DNA from: Parashewanella tropica
Lineage (GTDB): Bacteria; Pseudomonadota; Gammaproteobacteria; Enterobacterales; Shewanellaceae
DNA: 64,000 nt
Assembly: GCF_004358445.1 (NCBI RefSeq)
Contig: NZ_CP037951.1
Coordinates: 3,048,001-3,112,000 of the forward strand
Direction of reading: 5' to 3'
Part shown: positions 1 to 8,206 of the stretch, piece after piece
Position numbering within the stretch: position 1 is the first letter of the stretch
Layout of the letters: each line of letters starts with the position of its first letter
Notes under the pieces: model-generated
What the model was told of the DNA's origin: nothing
What the model saw: the letters and a program-made list of their open reading frames with translations, nothing else
The model's database searches: none
Program-made: the position numbers and the translations under genes

Positions 1-1198
1 AACGTCCAAACACCTTTTTAATCGGTTGCATGCGGGTTTTCATGACTGCACCTTGAAGATCGGCTGTCACTAAATCGAGGTTTGCCAGCGCCTTTGACAT
101 CGCCTCATCTTCACGGTTTCCGCCTAGACTGATAAGTCGATTACGTACCAATACCAGTTCACCGACCATGTTCATAATTTGATCTAAGCGAGAAGTATCA
201 ACTCGAACAGTTGTTTCGCCTTTTGTGGCCGCAGCGCGTGCTGGCAGGGCTTCTTTCTTCGCAGCGGGCTTTTTGGCTACCGCTTTTGGTTTTTCAACTT
301 TTCCTTCAGGAGTAGGAGCTGCTTTAACAGGTTCATCGCTTTCTTGAATGTCAGAACTCTTAGATGCCGATGTTTGAATTGCCGTCGGGCTGCTTCCCTT
401 GCCATGTAACTCATCAAGTAAAGCTTCAAATTCATCTTCAGTGATTTCATCTGAGCTTTGTTCTGTCACCGCTTCAGGAGTAACCGGCTCGATAGCTTCA
501 GCAACACTAGAGTTAAAGCTACCTTTTCCATGAAGTTCATCTAATAAAGCTTCGAATTCGTCTTCTGAAATATCATCACCAGCTTGTGATTCTGTCGCCT
601 CAACTTCTACGGATGCAGTGGGTGCTTTACCTTGCCCATGAAGTGCATCTAATAACGCTTCAAATTCAGTCTCAGTGATATCATCAATACCTTCATTATC
701 AGAAGGTTGGGTAATTTCAGGCTCAGGAACGAGTTCGGGTTCTGGCTCAGGTATTTCAGCCACGGTTTCTGGTGATGCTGGTGCACTGCCTGACTCACTT
801 GGTAAAGGCTCACCTGAACTTAATAGCTTCAACAGTGACAATAGTTCTGGAGAGGCTTCTTGCTGCTCTTCGCCATTTTGCGTTTGGCTGAACATGACGT
901 TAATAGCATCAACCGCCTGTAAAATGACATCCATTAACTCAGCCGTTACAGAGCGCTTACCTGTTCTGAGTAAATCAAAGGTATTTTCAGATTCGTGGCA
1001 CACATCAACCATAGGGGACAAGCCTAAAAACCCTGCACCACCTTTTACAGTATGGAAGCCACGAAATATTGCATTCAATAGTTCGGTATCTTCTGGGTTA
1101 TTTTCAAGATCAACTAACTGCTCTTGCAGTAGCTCAAGAATTTCGCCAGCTTCAATTAAAAAATCCTGAAGGATCTCTTCATCAACCGAAAAGTCCAT
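1..1198 (-). CDS. cheA: Chemotaxis histidine kinase CheA, N-terminal part (cut by window edge)
   Basis: CheA autophosphorylates under receptor control and passes phosphate to CheY. About 399 residues are present and the kinase and CheW-like domains lie outside the window. Residues 1-130 are the Hpt (P1) domain with phospho-acceptor His49 in the motif HTVKGG. The dimerisation domain begins near residue 329 (TTVRVDTSRLDQIMNMVGEL). Between them lies an acidic, low-complexity linker instead of an obvious folded P2 domain. It contains three copies of a motif of the form I(T/S)E(T/D)EFEALLD(A/E)LHG(Q/K)G starting at residues 174, 210 and 252. The ATG at 1198 follows a plausible ribosome site (AGGAG) about 60 bases after cheZ, so the two are probably co-transcribed. 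Identity is certain from the Hpt and dimerisation signatures. Calling the repeats a P2 substitute is inference. Confidence 0.96.
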   Translation of the reverse strand, partial: MDFSVDEEILQDFLIEAGEILELLQEQLVDLENNPEDTELLNAIFRGFHTVKGGAGFLGLSPMVDVCHESENTFDLLRTGKRSVTAELMDVILQAVDAINVMFSQTQNGEEQQEASPELLSLLKLLSSGEPLPSESGSAPASPETVAEIPEPEPELVPEPEITQPSDNEGIDDITETEFEALLDALHGQGKAPTASVEVEATESQAGDDISEDEFEALLDELHGKGSFNSSVAEAIEPVTPEAVTEQSSDEITEDEFEALLDELHGKGSSPTAIQTSASKSSDIQESDEPVKAAPTPEGKVEKPKAVAKKPAAKKEALPARAAATKGETTVRVDTSRLDQIMNMVGELVLVRNRLISLGGNREDEAMSKALANLDLVTADLQGAVMKTRMQPIKKVFGR

Positions 1199-1257
1199 CC
1201 CTATACTCCTTACAGCCCTACACGCCTGCCTTTATCGCTTCAAGTCTACGCTTAACT

Positions 1258-1995
1258 TTAAAAACCTAGACTCGATAACAAATCATCAACTTCATCTTGT
1301 CCAGATACCACATCATCTCTTATATCGGCATTTAAAATTGGACCTTCAGCTTCAATTTTATTTTTATTTTTCTCTTCCGGATGAGTTGACGTATGTTCGC
1401 CAAAGAGAGTCAGCATTGATACCAAGCTGCTTTCAACTTCGTGAACAAGCTCAATCACTCGTCTGATCATTTGACCGGTTATGTCTTGGAAGTCTTGAGC
1501 CATGAGAATTTGGTTAAGTAAATCACGTAATCGGGTAGAGTCGTGAGCACTTCTTTGCATCATTTCTTGAATGTCAAAACAGAGCTTTTTGAAGGTTTCA
1601 AGGTCAATATCTCGACGCATGAGCTTATCCCAAGCGGGTTGGACATTGTTGATGTTTGTGATTAAGGCATCAGCCAAAGGAAGTGATTCTTCAACCGCAT
1701 CCATGGTTTTATTGGCCGCTTGTTCTGTCATATCAATAACGTAGTTCAAGCGCTCTTTAGCATCGGGAATTTCATTGTTCGTCAATTCAGTTAGGCGACT
1801 GTCTACCTGAAAGTCGATTAAAGCACTGTGAAGTTCACGAGTTAACTTGCCAATTTCATCATAAAGCTCGTTTTGAATAGGCACAGCTAGCTCTTTTACG
1901 ATTTCATCAGCCTGCTGCTGTTCACCAGCCGTTAGAAGCTCAACAAGCAGTTGAGCTTTTTCAAGAGTGATCAGCCCTGAAGTTTGTTCTAGCAT
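1258..1995 (-). CDS. cheZ: CheY-P phosphatase CheZ
   Basis: CheZ dephosphorylates CheY-P and so ends the chemotactic signal. The 245-residue protein is mostly helical. It carries the catalytic-loop motif AQDFQDITGQ around residues 165-175, whose Gln is the family's active-site residue. The C-terminal peptide DEVDDLLSSLGF is the known CheY-binding tail. It sits between cheY and cheA, the usual order in gammaproteobacteria with polar flagella, and is only 18 bases downstream of cheY. The linker before the tail is Lys/Asn/Glu-rich, as is typical. No anomalies are seen. Confidence 0.96.
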   Translation of the reverse strand: MLEQTSGLITLEKAQLLVELLTAGEQQQADEIVKELAVPIQNELYDEIGKLTRELHSALIDFQVDSRLTELTNNEIPDAKERLNYVIDMTEQAANKTMDAVEESLPLADALITNINNVQPAWDKLMRRDIDLETFKKLCFDIQEMMQRSAHDSTRLRDLLNQILMAQDFQDITGQMIRRVIELVHEVESSLVSMLTLFGEHTSTHPEEKNKNKIEAEGPILNADIRDDVVSGQDEVDDLLSSLGF

Positions 1996-2013
1996 ACAAC
2001 ATCCTTGCTTAGC

Positions 2014-2397
2014 TTAGCCCAGTCTTTCAAAAACTTTATCGAGCTTCTCTTTGAGGGTGGCGGCTGTGAATGGCTTCACAACATAACCGTTTACGCCAGC
2101 TTGAGCTGCAGCAATGATTTGCTCTCGCTTAGCTTCAGCTGTAACCATAAGTACAGGGATAGATTTGAGTTTTTCGTCGGCTCGAATAGCCTTGAGCAAG
2201 TCAATACCTTGCATGCCAGGCATATTCCAATCGGTAACCACAAAATCAAAGTCACCTTTTTGTAGCATAGGCAGTGCGGTGGTTCCGTCATCGGCTTCTT
2301 GGGTATTATTAAATCCCAAATCCCGCAACAAGTTTTTAATGATACGTCTCATCGTTGAAAAGTCATCAACAATAAGGATTTTCATATTCTTGTCCAA
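2014..2397 (-). CDS. cheY: Chemotaxis response regulator CheY
   Basis: CheY is a single-domain receiver that, when phosphorylated by CheA, binds the FliM/FliN switch. The 127-residue protein shows the acidic pocket (KILIVDDFS), the phospho-acceptor Asp in VVTDWNMPG, the switch Thr in MVTAEAK and the Lys in VVKPFTA. A perfect GGAGG lies 5 bases before a TTG at 2397, which gives the start MDKNMKIL. The upstream TTG at 2409 overlaps this Shine-Dalgarno and the ATG at 2385 is 17 bases away, so TTG 2397 is chosen. A hairpin lies between fliA and cheY, so cheY may also have its own promoter. Confidence 0.95.
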   Translation of the reverse strand: MDKNMKILIVDDFSTMRRIIKNLLRDLGFNNTQEADDGTTALPMLQKGDFDFVVTDWNMPGMQGIDLLKAIRADEKLKSIPVLMVTAEAKREQIIAAAQAGVNGYVVKPFTAATLKEKLDKVFERLG

Positions 2398-2543
2398 GGT
2401 TTCCTCCAAGGGCTTTTGTAATCTTTTATCTTTATCGTAAAAAAAGCGAACGGAAACTTATATAGACAGAGTTAACAGCCTGATAACGCTTGGATATCCA
2501 AACTGGCCGTAGCGCATCTAACAAGGATTTCCCATCAAATAAA

Positions 2544-2560
2544 AGTGACACTTTGTCACT
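2544..2560 (-). terminator. Possible intrinsic terminator or attenuator between fliA and cheY
   Basis: A perfect 7-bp inverted repeat (AGTGACA-CTT-TGTCACT) lies about 60 bases downstream of the fliA stop. Read on the minus strand it is followed by TTTTATTTG. The stem is short and AT-rich, so termination would be partial. It would separate fliA from the cheYZA genes. Confidence 0.45.
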
Positions 2561-2618
2561 AAAAATTTATAGCTTTCTATATTTTTTAATTAAACAGTCA
2601 GCCAAAAGCTGGCTTAAA

Positions 2619-3338
2619 TTATTGTTCTGTCCAATCTCTCAGCTTACCTTTAAGTCTGAGCATAGCTTGGCTCAAAATCTGGCTTACTCTTGACTCACTG
2701 ACTTCAAGAATAAGTCCGATTTCTTTTAAGTTAAGGGCTTCATCATAGTAAAGCGATAACACCAAGGCATCTCGCTCTGGTAATTGTTTAATCCCTTGAA
2801 CTAAGGCCTTCTGGAAATTGTGCTCTGACAAAGTGTCAAAAGCATGATCTTCTGGCGCTTGATCTTCTCGGATCACATCATGCGATACGCCTAGATCTTC
2901 AAAGCCAACGATTTTTCCTGTCGCCACATCATTGAGAATGTGATGATATTCTTCAATCGGTAAGTTTAATTCGGCCGCAATTTCAATATCTGAAGCTTCT
3001 CTTCCTAATTCTTGCTCAAGTTTTTCAATTACCTTGTCAACCATGCGTTGATTTCGGTGAACGGATCTTGGCACCCAGTCTCCTCGACGGATTTCATCAA
3101 GCATCGCACCACGAATTCGAATACCTGCAAACGTTTCAAATTTTGCACCTTTACTGCTATCGAATTTCCCTGAGGCCTCTAAAAGCCCCATTAATCCTGC
3201 TTGTAATAGGTCATCGAGTTGAACAGATGCTGGAAGTCGCGCAAGTAGGTGGTGAGCGATTTTTTTCACCAGCGGAGCATACTGTTCGACTACATGTGTT
3301 CTATCGTCAAAACTAGTATACGCAGCGGCCTTATTCAC
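2619..3338 (-). CDS. fliA: Flagellar sigma factor FliA (sigma-28)
   Basis: FliA directs RNA polymerase to late flagellar and chemotaxis promoters. The 239 residues show sigma region 2 (near residues 20-90, with the conserved segments DDLLQAGLMGLLEA and FETFAGIRIRGAMLDEIR), region 3 and a region 4 helix-turn-helix (LKEIGLILEVSESRVSQI). It starts with GTG at 3338, overlapping the last codons of flhG by 8 bases, so translation is coupled. A likely target promoter is present in this window in front of the chemoreceptor gene at 8207. Confidence 0.97.
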   Translation of the reverse strand: MNKAAAYTSFDDRTHVVEQYAPLVKKIAHHLLARLPASVQLDDLLQAGLMGLLEASGKFDSSKGAKFETFAGIRIRGAMLDEIRRGDWVPRSVHRNQRMVDKVIEKLEQELGREASDIEIAAELNLPIEEYHHILNDVATGKIVGFEDLGVSHDVIREDQAPEDHAFDTLSEHNFQKALVQGIKQLPERDALVLSLYYDEALNLKEIGLILEVSESRVSQILSQAMLRLKGKLRDWTEQ

Positions 3339-4212
3339 TCACATTTTCCTCTTTATGATCTGGCCTTTTAACTAAGCGTTCAATGAAGAACTCTAAGTGC
3401 CCACCCGGCTGATCAGGTATAGGCCAGCTAATGATCTTATTGGCTAGACTGTGATAAGCAATGGTTGATGGCGATTTAGGGAAAGCTTCAACAACCAACT
3501 TTTGTTTCCGCACTGATTTACGAACATTGTCGTCATAAGGCACTGTAGCTACAAGCTCCAAAGCGACATCTAAGAAACGATCGGTCACTTTACTGAGTTT
3601 GGCAAACAATTCCATACCTTCTCTCAGGCTACGAACCATATTAGCTACAATTTTGAAGCGGAATACGCCATGTTCACGACTGAGGATTTTGATAAGTGCA
3701 TAAGCATCGGTAATGGACGTTGGTTCGTCACATACTACGATGAGTACATCTTGAGAAGCTCTGGCAAAACTCAATACCATGTCTGAGATACCGGCAGCGG
3801 TATCAACAATTAATACGTCAAATTGCGTTCTCATTTCACTGAACGCTCGAATCAATCCAACGTGTTGAGCAGGAGTAAGCTCAACCATATTTTGTGAGCC
3901 TGATGTCGCAGGGATAATACCTATTCCCTTAGGGCCACGAACGATGACGTCATCTAATTCACTTTCACCAGTAAGTACATGAGAAAGATTCTTTTCAGCG
4001 CGGATACCTAACATGACATCTACGTTGGCCAAACCCAAATCGGCGTCCAGTATTAATACACGCTTGCCTTTTTCTGCAAGGGCGACTGCTGTATTAATGG
4101 AAACGCTGGTTTTACCAACACCACCTTTACCACCACTTACAGCAATAACTTTCACTTTTTCGTTATTTGGTTGATTCATCATACGTAAACCGCTTGCTTG
4201 ATCTTGGGTCAT
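3331..4212 (-). CDS. flhG: Flagellar number regulator FlhG/FleN, MinD-type ATPase
   Basis: FlhG is a ParA/MinD-family ATPase that antagonises FlhF and the master regulator to limit flagellar number. The 293-residue protein has the deviant Walker A motif SGGKGGVGKTS, the switch I-type DADLGLANVD and Walker B LIVDTAAG. Start choice: a TTG at 4224 is possible, but the ATG at 4212 has an upstream GAG and gives the N-terminus MTQDQASGLRMMNQP, which I recall as typical of Shewanella. The gene lies between flhF and fliA, as expected, and overlaps fliA. Confidence 0.95.
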   Translation of the reverse strand: MTQDQASGLRMMNQPNNEKVKVIAVSGGKGGVGKTSVSINTAVALAEKGKRVLILDADLGLANVDVMLGIRAEKNLSHVLTGESELDDVIVRGPKGIGIIPATSGSQNMVELTPAQHVGLIRAFSEMRTQFDVLIVDTAAGISDMVLSFARASQDVLIVVCDEPTSITDAYALIKILSREHGVFRFKIVANMVRSLREGMELFAKLSKVTDRFLDVALELVATVPYDDNVRKSVRKQKLVVEAFPKSPSTIAYHSLANKIISWPIPDQPGGHLEFFIERLVKRPDHKEENVSE

Positions 4213-4278
4213 AGCTTTACTCAAACTGTTAAAGCGAACTTGGCTTCGCTTTACCTGCTATAAAATCTGTCGTTAATC

Positions 4279-5682
4279 TTAGTAAAGTTCGTTATTGCGA
4301 ACTTCCCAATCAGAATTCGTATTATGTACGAAATCGGGTTTTGATTCATCTAATACTGACAATGCTTGTTCGGCTAATTTGTAAGAATCTGCCACATGCA
4401 TGTCTTCAGGAACCCGTTGTCCGTCTGTTACATATCCTAAGGAAAGTTGGTTTTCAATCACCACACTTAATGCCGCAGCTAATGAAACAGACTCATCTAA
4501 TTTGGTTAATATCGCACCCGCCAATGGTACACGCTGAAAATGTTCTACAGCTTCTTGCAACACTCGACGTTGAGATGTTGCAGACAATACCAGATAATTT
4601 CGAATTGGTATGCGTTTATTTTCAGCTAAGTTGTCCAATTGTTGATATAGACGCAAATCTCTTTGCCCCATACCGGCTGTATCTATCAATACTAGTTTAC
4701 GATTTCTAAATTGATACAGTATTTGTTCTAACTCATTTAGGTCATGAGCAAGCTTTACTGGACACCCCATAATTTTGCCATAAGTTGCCAGCTGCTCATA
4801 GGCTCCAATGCGATAATGATCCATTGTAACCAAGGCTACTTGATCACTGCCATGTTTAGCAGCAAATCGAGCTGCAATTTTAGCTAGACTGGTTGTTTTA
4901 CCAACACCTGTTGGTCCTACTAGTGCAACAACCCCACCACGATTAACAATATCGTCACCTTGGTTGTCGAGTAAATTAGCTAAGCTTCTTGGTAATGCGC
5001 TCACCAACTCCGCTGGCGAGTAGTGAGAAGCCAATTCAGCAAGTTGCTTGGCAAGCGGCATAGAAAATTCAGCTTCGATTAACTTGCTTTCTAGCATAGA
5101 GCCAACTGGGTCAACACGTTGTTTTTGCTCATTTAGCAAGCTTGAAACTTGATGAGTCAATAAGTTACGTAACGATGCAAGCTCATCACGCATCTGCTGC
5201 ATTTCATTATTGGTAGTTGGAGCTGCTTTGTTTTTTTCTGGGCTTGGAGTGAAGGTCGCAGCTTGAGGTTGTTGCTGCTTAGCCTCTTCCATACCTCTTG
5301 CCCAAGCAGGCAACTCCATTTCTTCTTGTTTTTGTTGCTTATGTTGTTGCAGTTTAGAGTGTTGGCGCTCAAGCAATGCTTGCAGTGAATCCGCTGGCGA
5401 CGATGCTTGTTGAGACGCCGATGCTGAAGGCTTACGCTTTTGGCCAAGTGAAACTTTGTCACCCGACAAACTTCTGAATCCTGATTGTGATTTTGCTTTA
5501 GTCACAGTTTCTGCAGGTTGAGGGATTTTAGGCTTAGGCTCGTCATAGTCCACAGCCGCAACCACTTCGATTCCATTATCCACTTTTTTGTTCGACATTA
5601 TTACAGCATCCGCCCCTAATGCATCTTTAACTTGGGCTAGTACACTGCGCATATCTTTAGCAAAAAATCGTTTAATCTTCAC
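4279..5682 (-). CDS. flhF: Flagellar biosynthesis SRP-type GTPase FlhF
   Basis: FlhF places the polar flagellum. It is a third SRP-GTPase with B, N and G domains. The 467 residues comprise a basic N-terminal B domain (MKIKRFFAKDMRSVL), a Gln/Lys-rich variable region about 60-170, then the N and G domains. G-domain motifs are G1 GPTGVGKTTSLAK, G3 DTAGMGQRD and G4 TKLDE. The gene is 11 bases downstream of flhA and 66 bases upstream of flhG. Polar placement is inferred from the presence of flhF and flhG. Confidence 0.96.
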   Translation of the reverse strand: MKIKRFFAKDMRSVLAQVKDALGADAVIMSNKKVDNGIEVVAAVDYDEPKPKIPQPAETVTKAKSQSGFRSLSGDKVSLGQKRKPSASASQQASSPADSLQALLERQHSKLQQHKQQKQEEMELPAWARGMEEAKQQQPQAATFTPSPEKNKAAPTTNNEMQQMRDELASLRNLLTHQVSSLLNEQKQRVDPVGSMLESKLIEAEFSMPLAKQLAELASHYSPAELVSALPRSLANLLDNQGDDIVNRGGVVALVGPTGVGKTTSLAKIAARFAAKHGSDQVALVTMDHYRIGAYEQLATYGKIMGCPVKLAHDLNELEQILYQFRNRKLVLIDTAGMGQRDLRLYQQLDNLAENKRIPIRNYLVLSATSQRRVLQEAVEHFQRVPLAGAILTKLDESVSLAAALSVVIENQLSLGYVTDGQRVPEDMHVADSYKLAEQALSVLDESKPDFVHNTNSDWEVRNNELY

Positions 5683-5693
5683 GGTTACTTCCT

Positions 5694-7787
5694 CTATTGA
5701 CCGACTGCTGACACAATTCGGATTTGTTTCTCATCCGGCACTTCCTGATAGGAAATGACTCTCAAGCTCGGAATGGTGTGCTTAACAAATCTCGATAAGG
5801 TCGAGCGTAACATTCCTGACGTCAACAATATGGCGGGCTGACCGATTAACTCTTGCTGCTGTGCCGCGTCTGTAAGTGACTGCTGCATGCGTTCTGCAAG
5901 GCCCGGTTCGATGTTTGGCCCATCACCACCTGTTGCCTGCATAGACTGATGCAACATCTGTTCCAACTCTGGAGCCAATGTTATGACAGGGACTTCAGGT
6001 TCTGGTCCAGCAATCTCTTGAACTATCATTCGTTTCAATGCGATACGTACCGCAGCGGTCAATACTTCGGTGTCCTGACTCTTAGGCGCGTACTCTATCA
6101 AGGTCTGAACTATGGTTCTTTGATCTCGAATCGACACGCCTTCTTCCAGTAAGTTCTGCATCACTTTAACCACCACACCAAGCGACAATACTTCTGGAAT
6201 AAAGCCATCCACCAATTTAGGAGAGTTCTTCTTCAGAATATCCAGCAACTGCTGTACTTCTTCATAACCAAGAAGCTTGGCGGCGTTATTGGTTAATAAC
6301 TGGCTGATATGAGTCGCAACAACAGTGGCAGCATCTACTACCGTATAACCTAATGTTTGAGCATGTTCTCGCTGTTGCGGATTGATCCAAACCGCTTCTA
6401 AACCAAAGGCAGGATCTTTGGTCATGGTTCCATCAAGTTGGCCATATACTTGCCCAGGATTAATAGCCAGCTCACAATCATGTTGAATTTCAGACTCACC
6501 AACCACAACACCCATTAAAGAGATTTGATAGCTATTCGGTGATAAATCCAAGTTGTCTCTAATATGCACTGCAGGAACTAAGAAACCAAACTCTTGAGAA
6601 AGCTTTTTACGAACGCCTTTGATCCTGGTTAACAGTTCACCGTCTTGGCTTTTATCAACAAGAGGGATCAGTCTGTATCCGACTTCAAGACCAATCACGT
6701 CCACATGGCGAACATCGTCCCAACCAAGCTCTTTTGTTTCGGCTTCTTTGGGCTCTAAAGCTTCAGCATCTGCCAGTTCTTCAGCTTGTTGTAAACGTTG
6801 TTGGTTACGACGATAAACAAAATAAGCCGCCCCCCCCGTAAACAAACCAAAGCTTAAGAATGCGAGATGTGGCATACCCGGAACTAAGCCCATTACCGTC
6901 AATAAGCTGGCTGCGATGGCTAGGGATTTATGATTGTCAAACATCTGACTCATCATCATGGTGCCCATGTCACCCGATTCATTTTGACGCGTCACCATTA
7001 ATGCAGCAGCAATAGAAAGTAACAGCCCCGGAATTTGTGCCACTAGACCGTCACCAATGGTAAGCAGAGTATAGATTTCTACAGCACTGGATAAGTCCAA
7101 ACCATGCTGCACCATACCGATAACAAAGCCACCAAGGATATTGATGATAAGGATCATAATGCCTGCAATGGCATCACCTTTTACGAATTTTGACGCACCA
7201 TCCATCGCCCCATAAAAGTCGGCCTCTCGGGTTACTTCGCTACGACGAATACGCGCTTGGTCTTGGTCGATAATGCCAGCGTTTAAGTCCGCATCAATCG
7301 CCATCTGCTTACCTGGCATTGCATCCAAGGTAAAGCGAGCACTTACCTCTGCAATACGTCCAGCACCTTTGGTTACAACCACAAAGTTGATGATGATCAG
7401 AATTATAAAGACCACCAAACCTACGGCGTAGTTACCACCAATTACTACGTTACCGAAGGCTTCAATGACTTTACCTGCGGCATCGCCACCATTGTGACCT
7501 TCGAGTAATACCACACGAGTAGAAGCAACGTTCAGCGCAAGACGTAATAAGGTCGCCACCAGAAGCACAGCTGGAAAGGCTGCAAAATCCAGAGGTCTAT
7601 TTGAATAAATGGCCACCAGCATAACCACTAAAGCCAGTGCGATGTTGAAAGAAAACAAGGTATCTAATAGCAATGCAGGCATTGGTAGAATAATCATTGC
7701 CATCGCGGCGAGCACGAGCAATGGAGTACCAATCCCTTTTATATTTGCGGCATTTAACTGTTTAAAACGACCTAATACGGCATTCAT
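5694..7787 (-). CDS. flhA: Flagellar export-gate protein FlhA
   Basis: FlhA is the large membrane component of the flagellar type III export apparatus. The 697 residues begin with about eight transmembrane segments (residues 20-330), including the FHIPEP-region signature with MPGKQMAIDADLNAG. The C-terminal cytosolic ring domain (350-690) follows. Length is normal for the family. It is the first gene of a second flagellar operon in this genome and has its own sigma-54 promoter at 7833-7848. In close relatives I expect flhB directly upstream; here flhB lies 11 kb away. No good Shine-Dalgarno is visible before the ATG. Confidence 0.97.
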   Translation of the reverse strand: MNAVLGRFKQLNAANIKGIGTPLLVLAAMAMIILPMPALLLDTLFSFNIALALVVMLVAIYSNRPLDFAAFPAVLLVATLLRLALNVASTRVVLLEGHNGGDAAGKVIEAFGNVVIGGNYAVGLVVFIILIIINFVVVTKGAGRIAEVSARFTLDAMPGKQMAIDADLNAGIIDQDQARIRRSEVTREADFYGAMDGASKFVKGDAIAGIMILIINILGGFVIGMVQHGLDLSSAVEIYTLLTIGDGLVAQIPGLLLSIAAALMVTRQNESGDMGTMMMSQMFDNHKSLAIAASLLTVMGLVPGMPHLAFLSFGLFTGGAAYFVYRRNQQRLQQAEELADAEALEPKEAETKELGWDDVRHVDVIGLEVGYRLIPLVDKSQDGELLTRIKGVRKKLSQEFGFLVPAVHIRDNLDLSPNSYQISLMGVVVGESEIQHDCELAINPGQVYGQLDGTMTKDPAFGLEAVWINPQQREHAQTLGYTVVDAATVVATHISQLLTNNAAKLLGYEEVQQLLDILKKNSPKLVDGFIPEVLSLGVVVKVMQNLLEEGVSIRDQRTIVQTLIEYAPKSQDTEVLTAAVRIALKRMIVQEIAGPEPEVPVITLAPELEQMLHQSMQATGGDGPNIEPGLAERMQQSLTDAAQQQELIGQPAILLTSGMLRSTLSRFVKHTIPSLRVISYQEVPDEKQIRIVSAVGQ

Positions 7788-7832
7788 TCAAAAAACCAAT
7801 GTTTGACACTTTTTCAAGAATGTTGATTAAAA

Positions 7833-7848
7833 AGCAAGGAACAAGCCA
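7833..7848 (-). promoter_or_regulatory. Sigma-54 promoter for flhA
   Basis: On the minus strand the sequence TGGCTT-GTTCC-TTGCT matches the -24/-12 consensus (TGGCAC-N5-TTGCW), with GG and GC exactly 12 bases apart. The predicted transcript begins near 7822, about 35 bases before the flhA ATG. FlrA/FleQ-type activation is known for this operon class in related bacteria. Confidence 0.8.
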
Positions 7849-7914
7849 ACATGTTGGCACTGACATTAATCGTTTAATATCCAAACAAATGAGTTAACCT
7901 AAAATATCAGTTGG

Positions 7915-8034
7915 CTACGTTCTCAAGCGTAGAAAAAATGATTGATGGCAAGGCGTAGCTTGCAGCAAGTAGTTACTCTACTTGCAAAAGTTACAACGCC
8001 GCTAGCAGACATTTTAGCAAGCTTGTGGGCGTAG
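7915..8034. repeat. 120-bp imperfect inverted-repeat element (MITE-like)
   Basis: The ends form an imperfect inverted repeat. The left end CTACGTTCTCAAGC...AAAAATG matches the reverse complement of the right end, CTACGCCCACAAGC...AAAATG. The interior contains a self-complementary core, AAGTAG-TTACT-CTACTT. No coding capacity or transposase is seen. It fills most of the 419-base gap between the start of flhA and the chemoreceptor gene. It sits upstream of both the flhA sigma-54 promoter and the chemoreceptor sigma-28 promoter without touching either. Only one copy is visible here. Confidence 0.55.
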
Positions 8035-8147
8035 AGCGTTTATCTATTCGACGAATGGTGAAACGATGAAATTATTGCTAACTCAAACAGATATTAATTT
8101 AGTGCGCGTTCAACTGATTTTTTTAGGGTCATAGTTCACAAAATTAG

Positions 8148-8174
8148 TTAAGAAACTCTAAAGCGTGCCGATAG
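8148..8174 (+). promoter_or_regulatory. Sigma-28 (FliA) promoter for the chemoreceptor
   Basis: TTAAGAAA at 8148-8155, 11 bases, then GCCGATAG at 8167-8174 fits the TAAAGTTT-N11-GCCGATAA consensus. Seven of eight -10 bases match and the spacing is exact. Transcription would begin near 8181. This rules out the GTG at 8165, which lies inside the -10 region, as the start codon of the downstream gene. Confidence 0.75.
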
Positions 8175-8206
8175 CAAATTACGGTTTGTTTTTCTGTAGC
8201 AGTAAT

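Noticed and set aside
2410-2480. Possible sigma-28 promoter for cheY (TAAGTTT, then TACGATAA)
   Set aside because: The spacing is two or three bases longer than the consensus and the -10 matches at six of eight positions. Not strong enough to list.
8165-8206. GTG start for the chemoreceptor
   Set aside because: The codon lies in the -10 element of a FliA promoter, so it would not be in the transcript.
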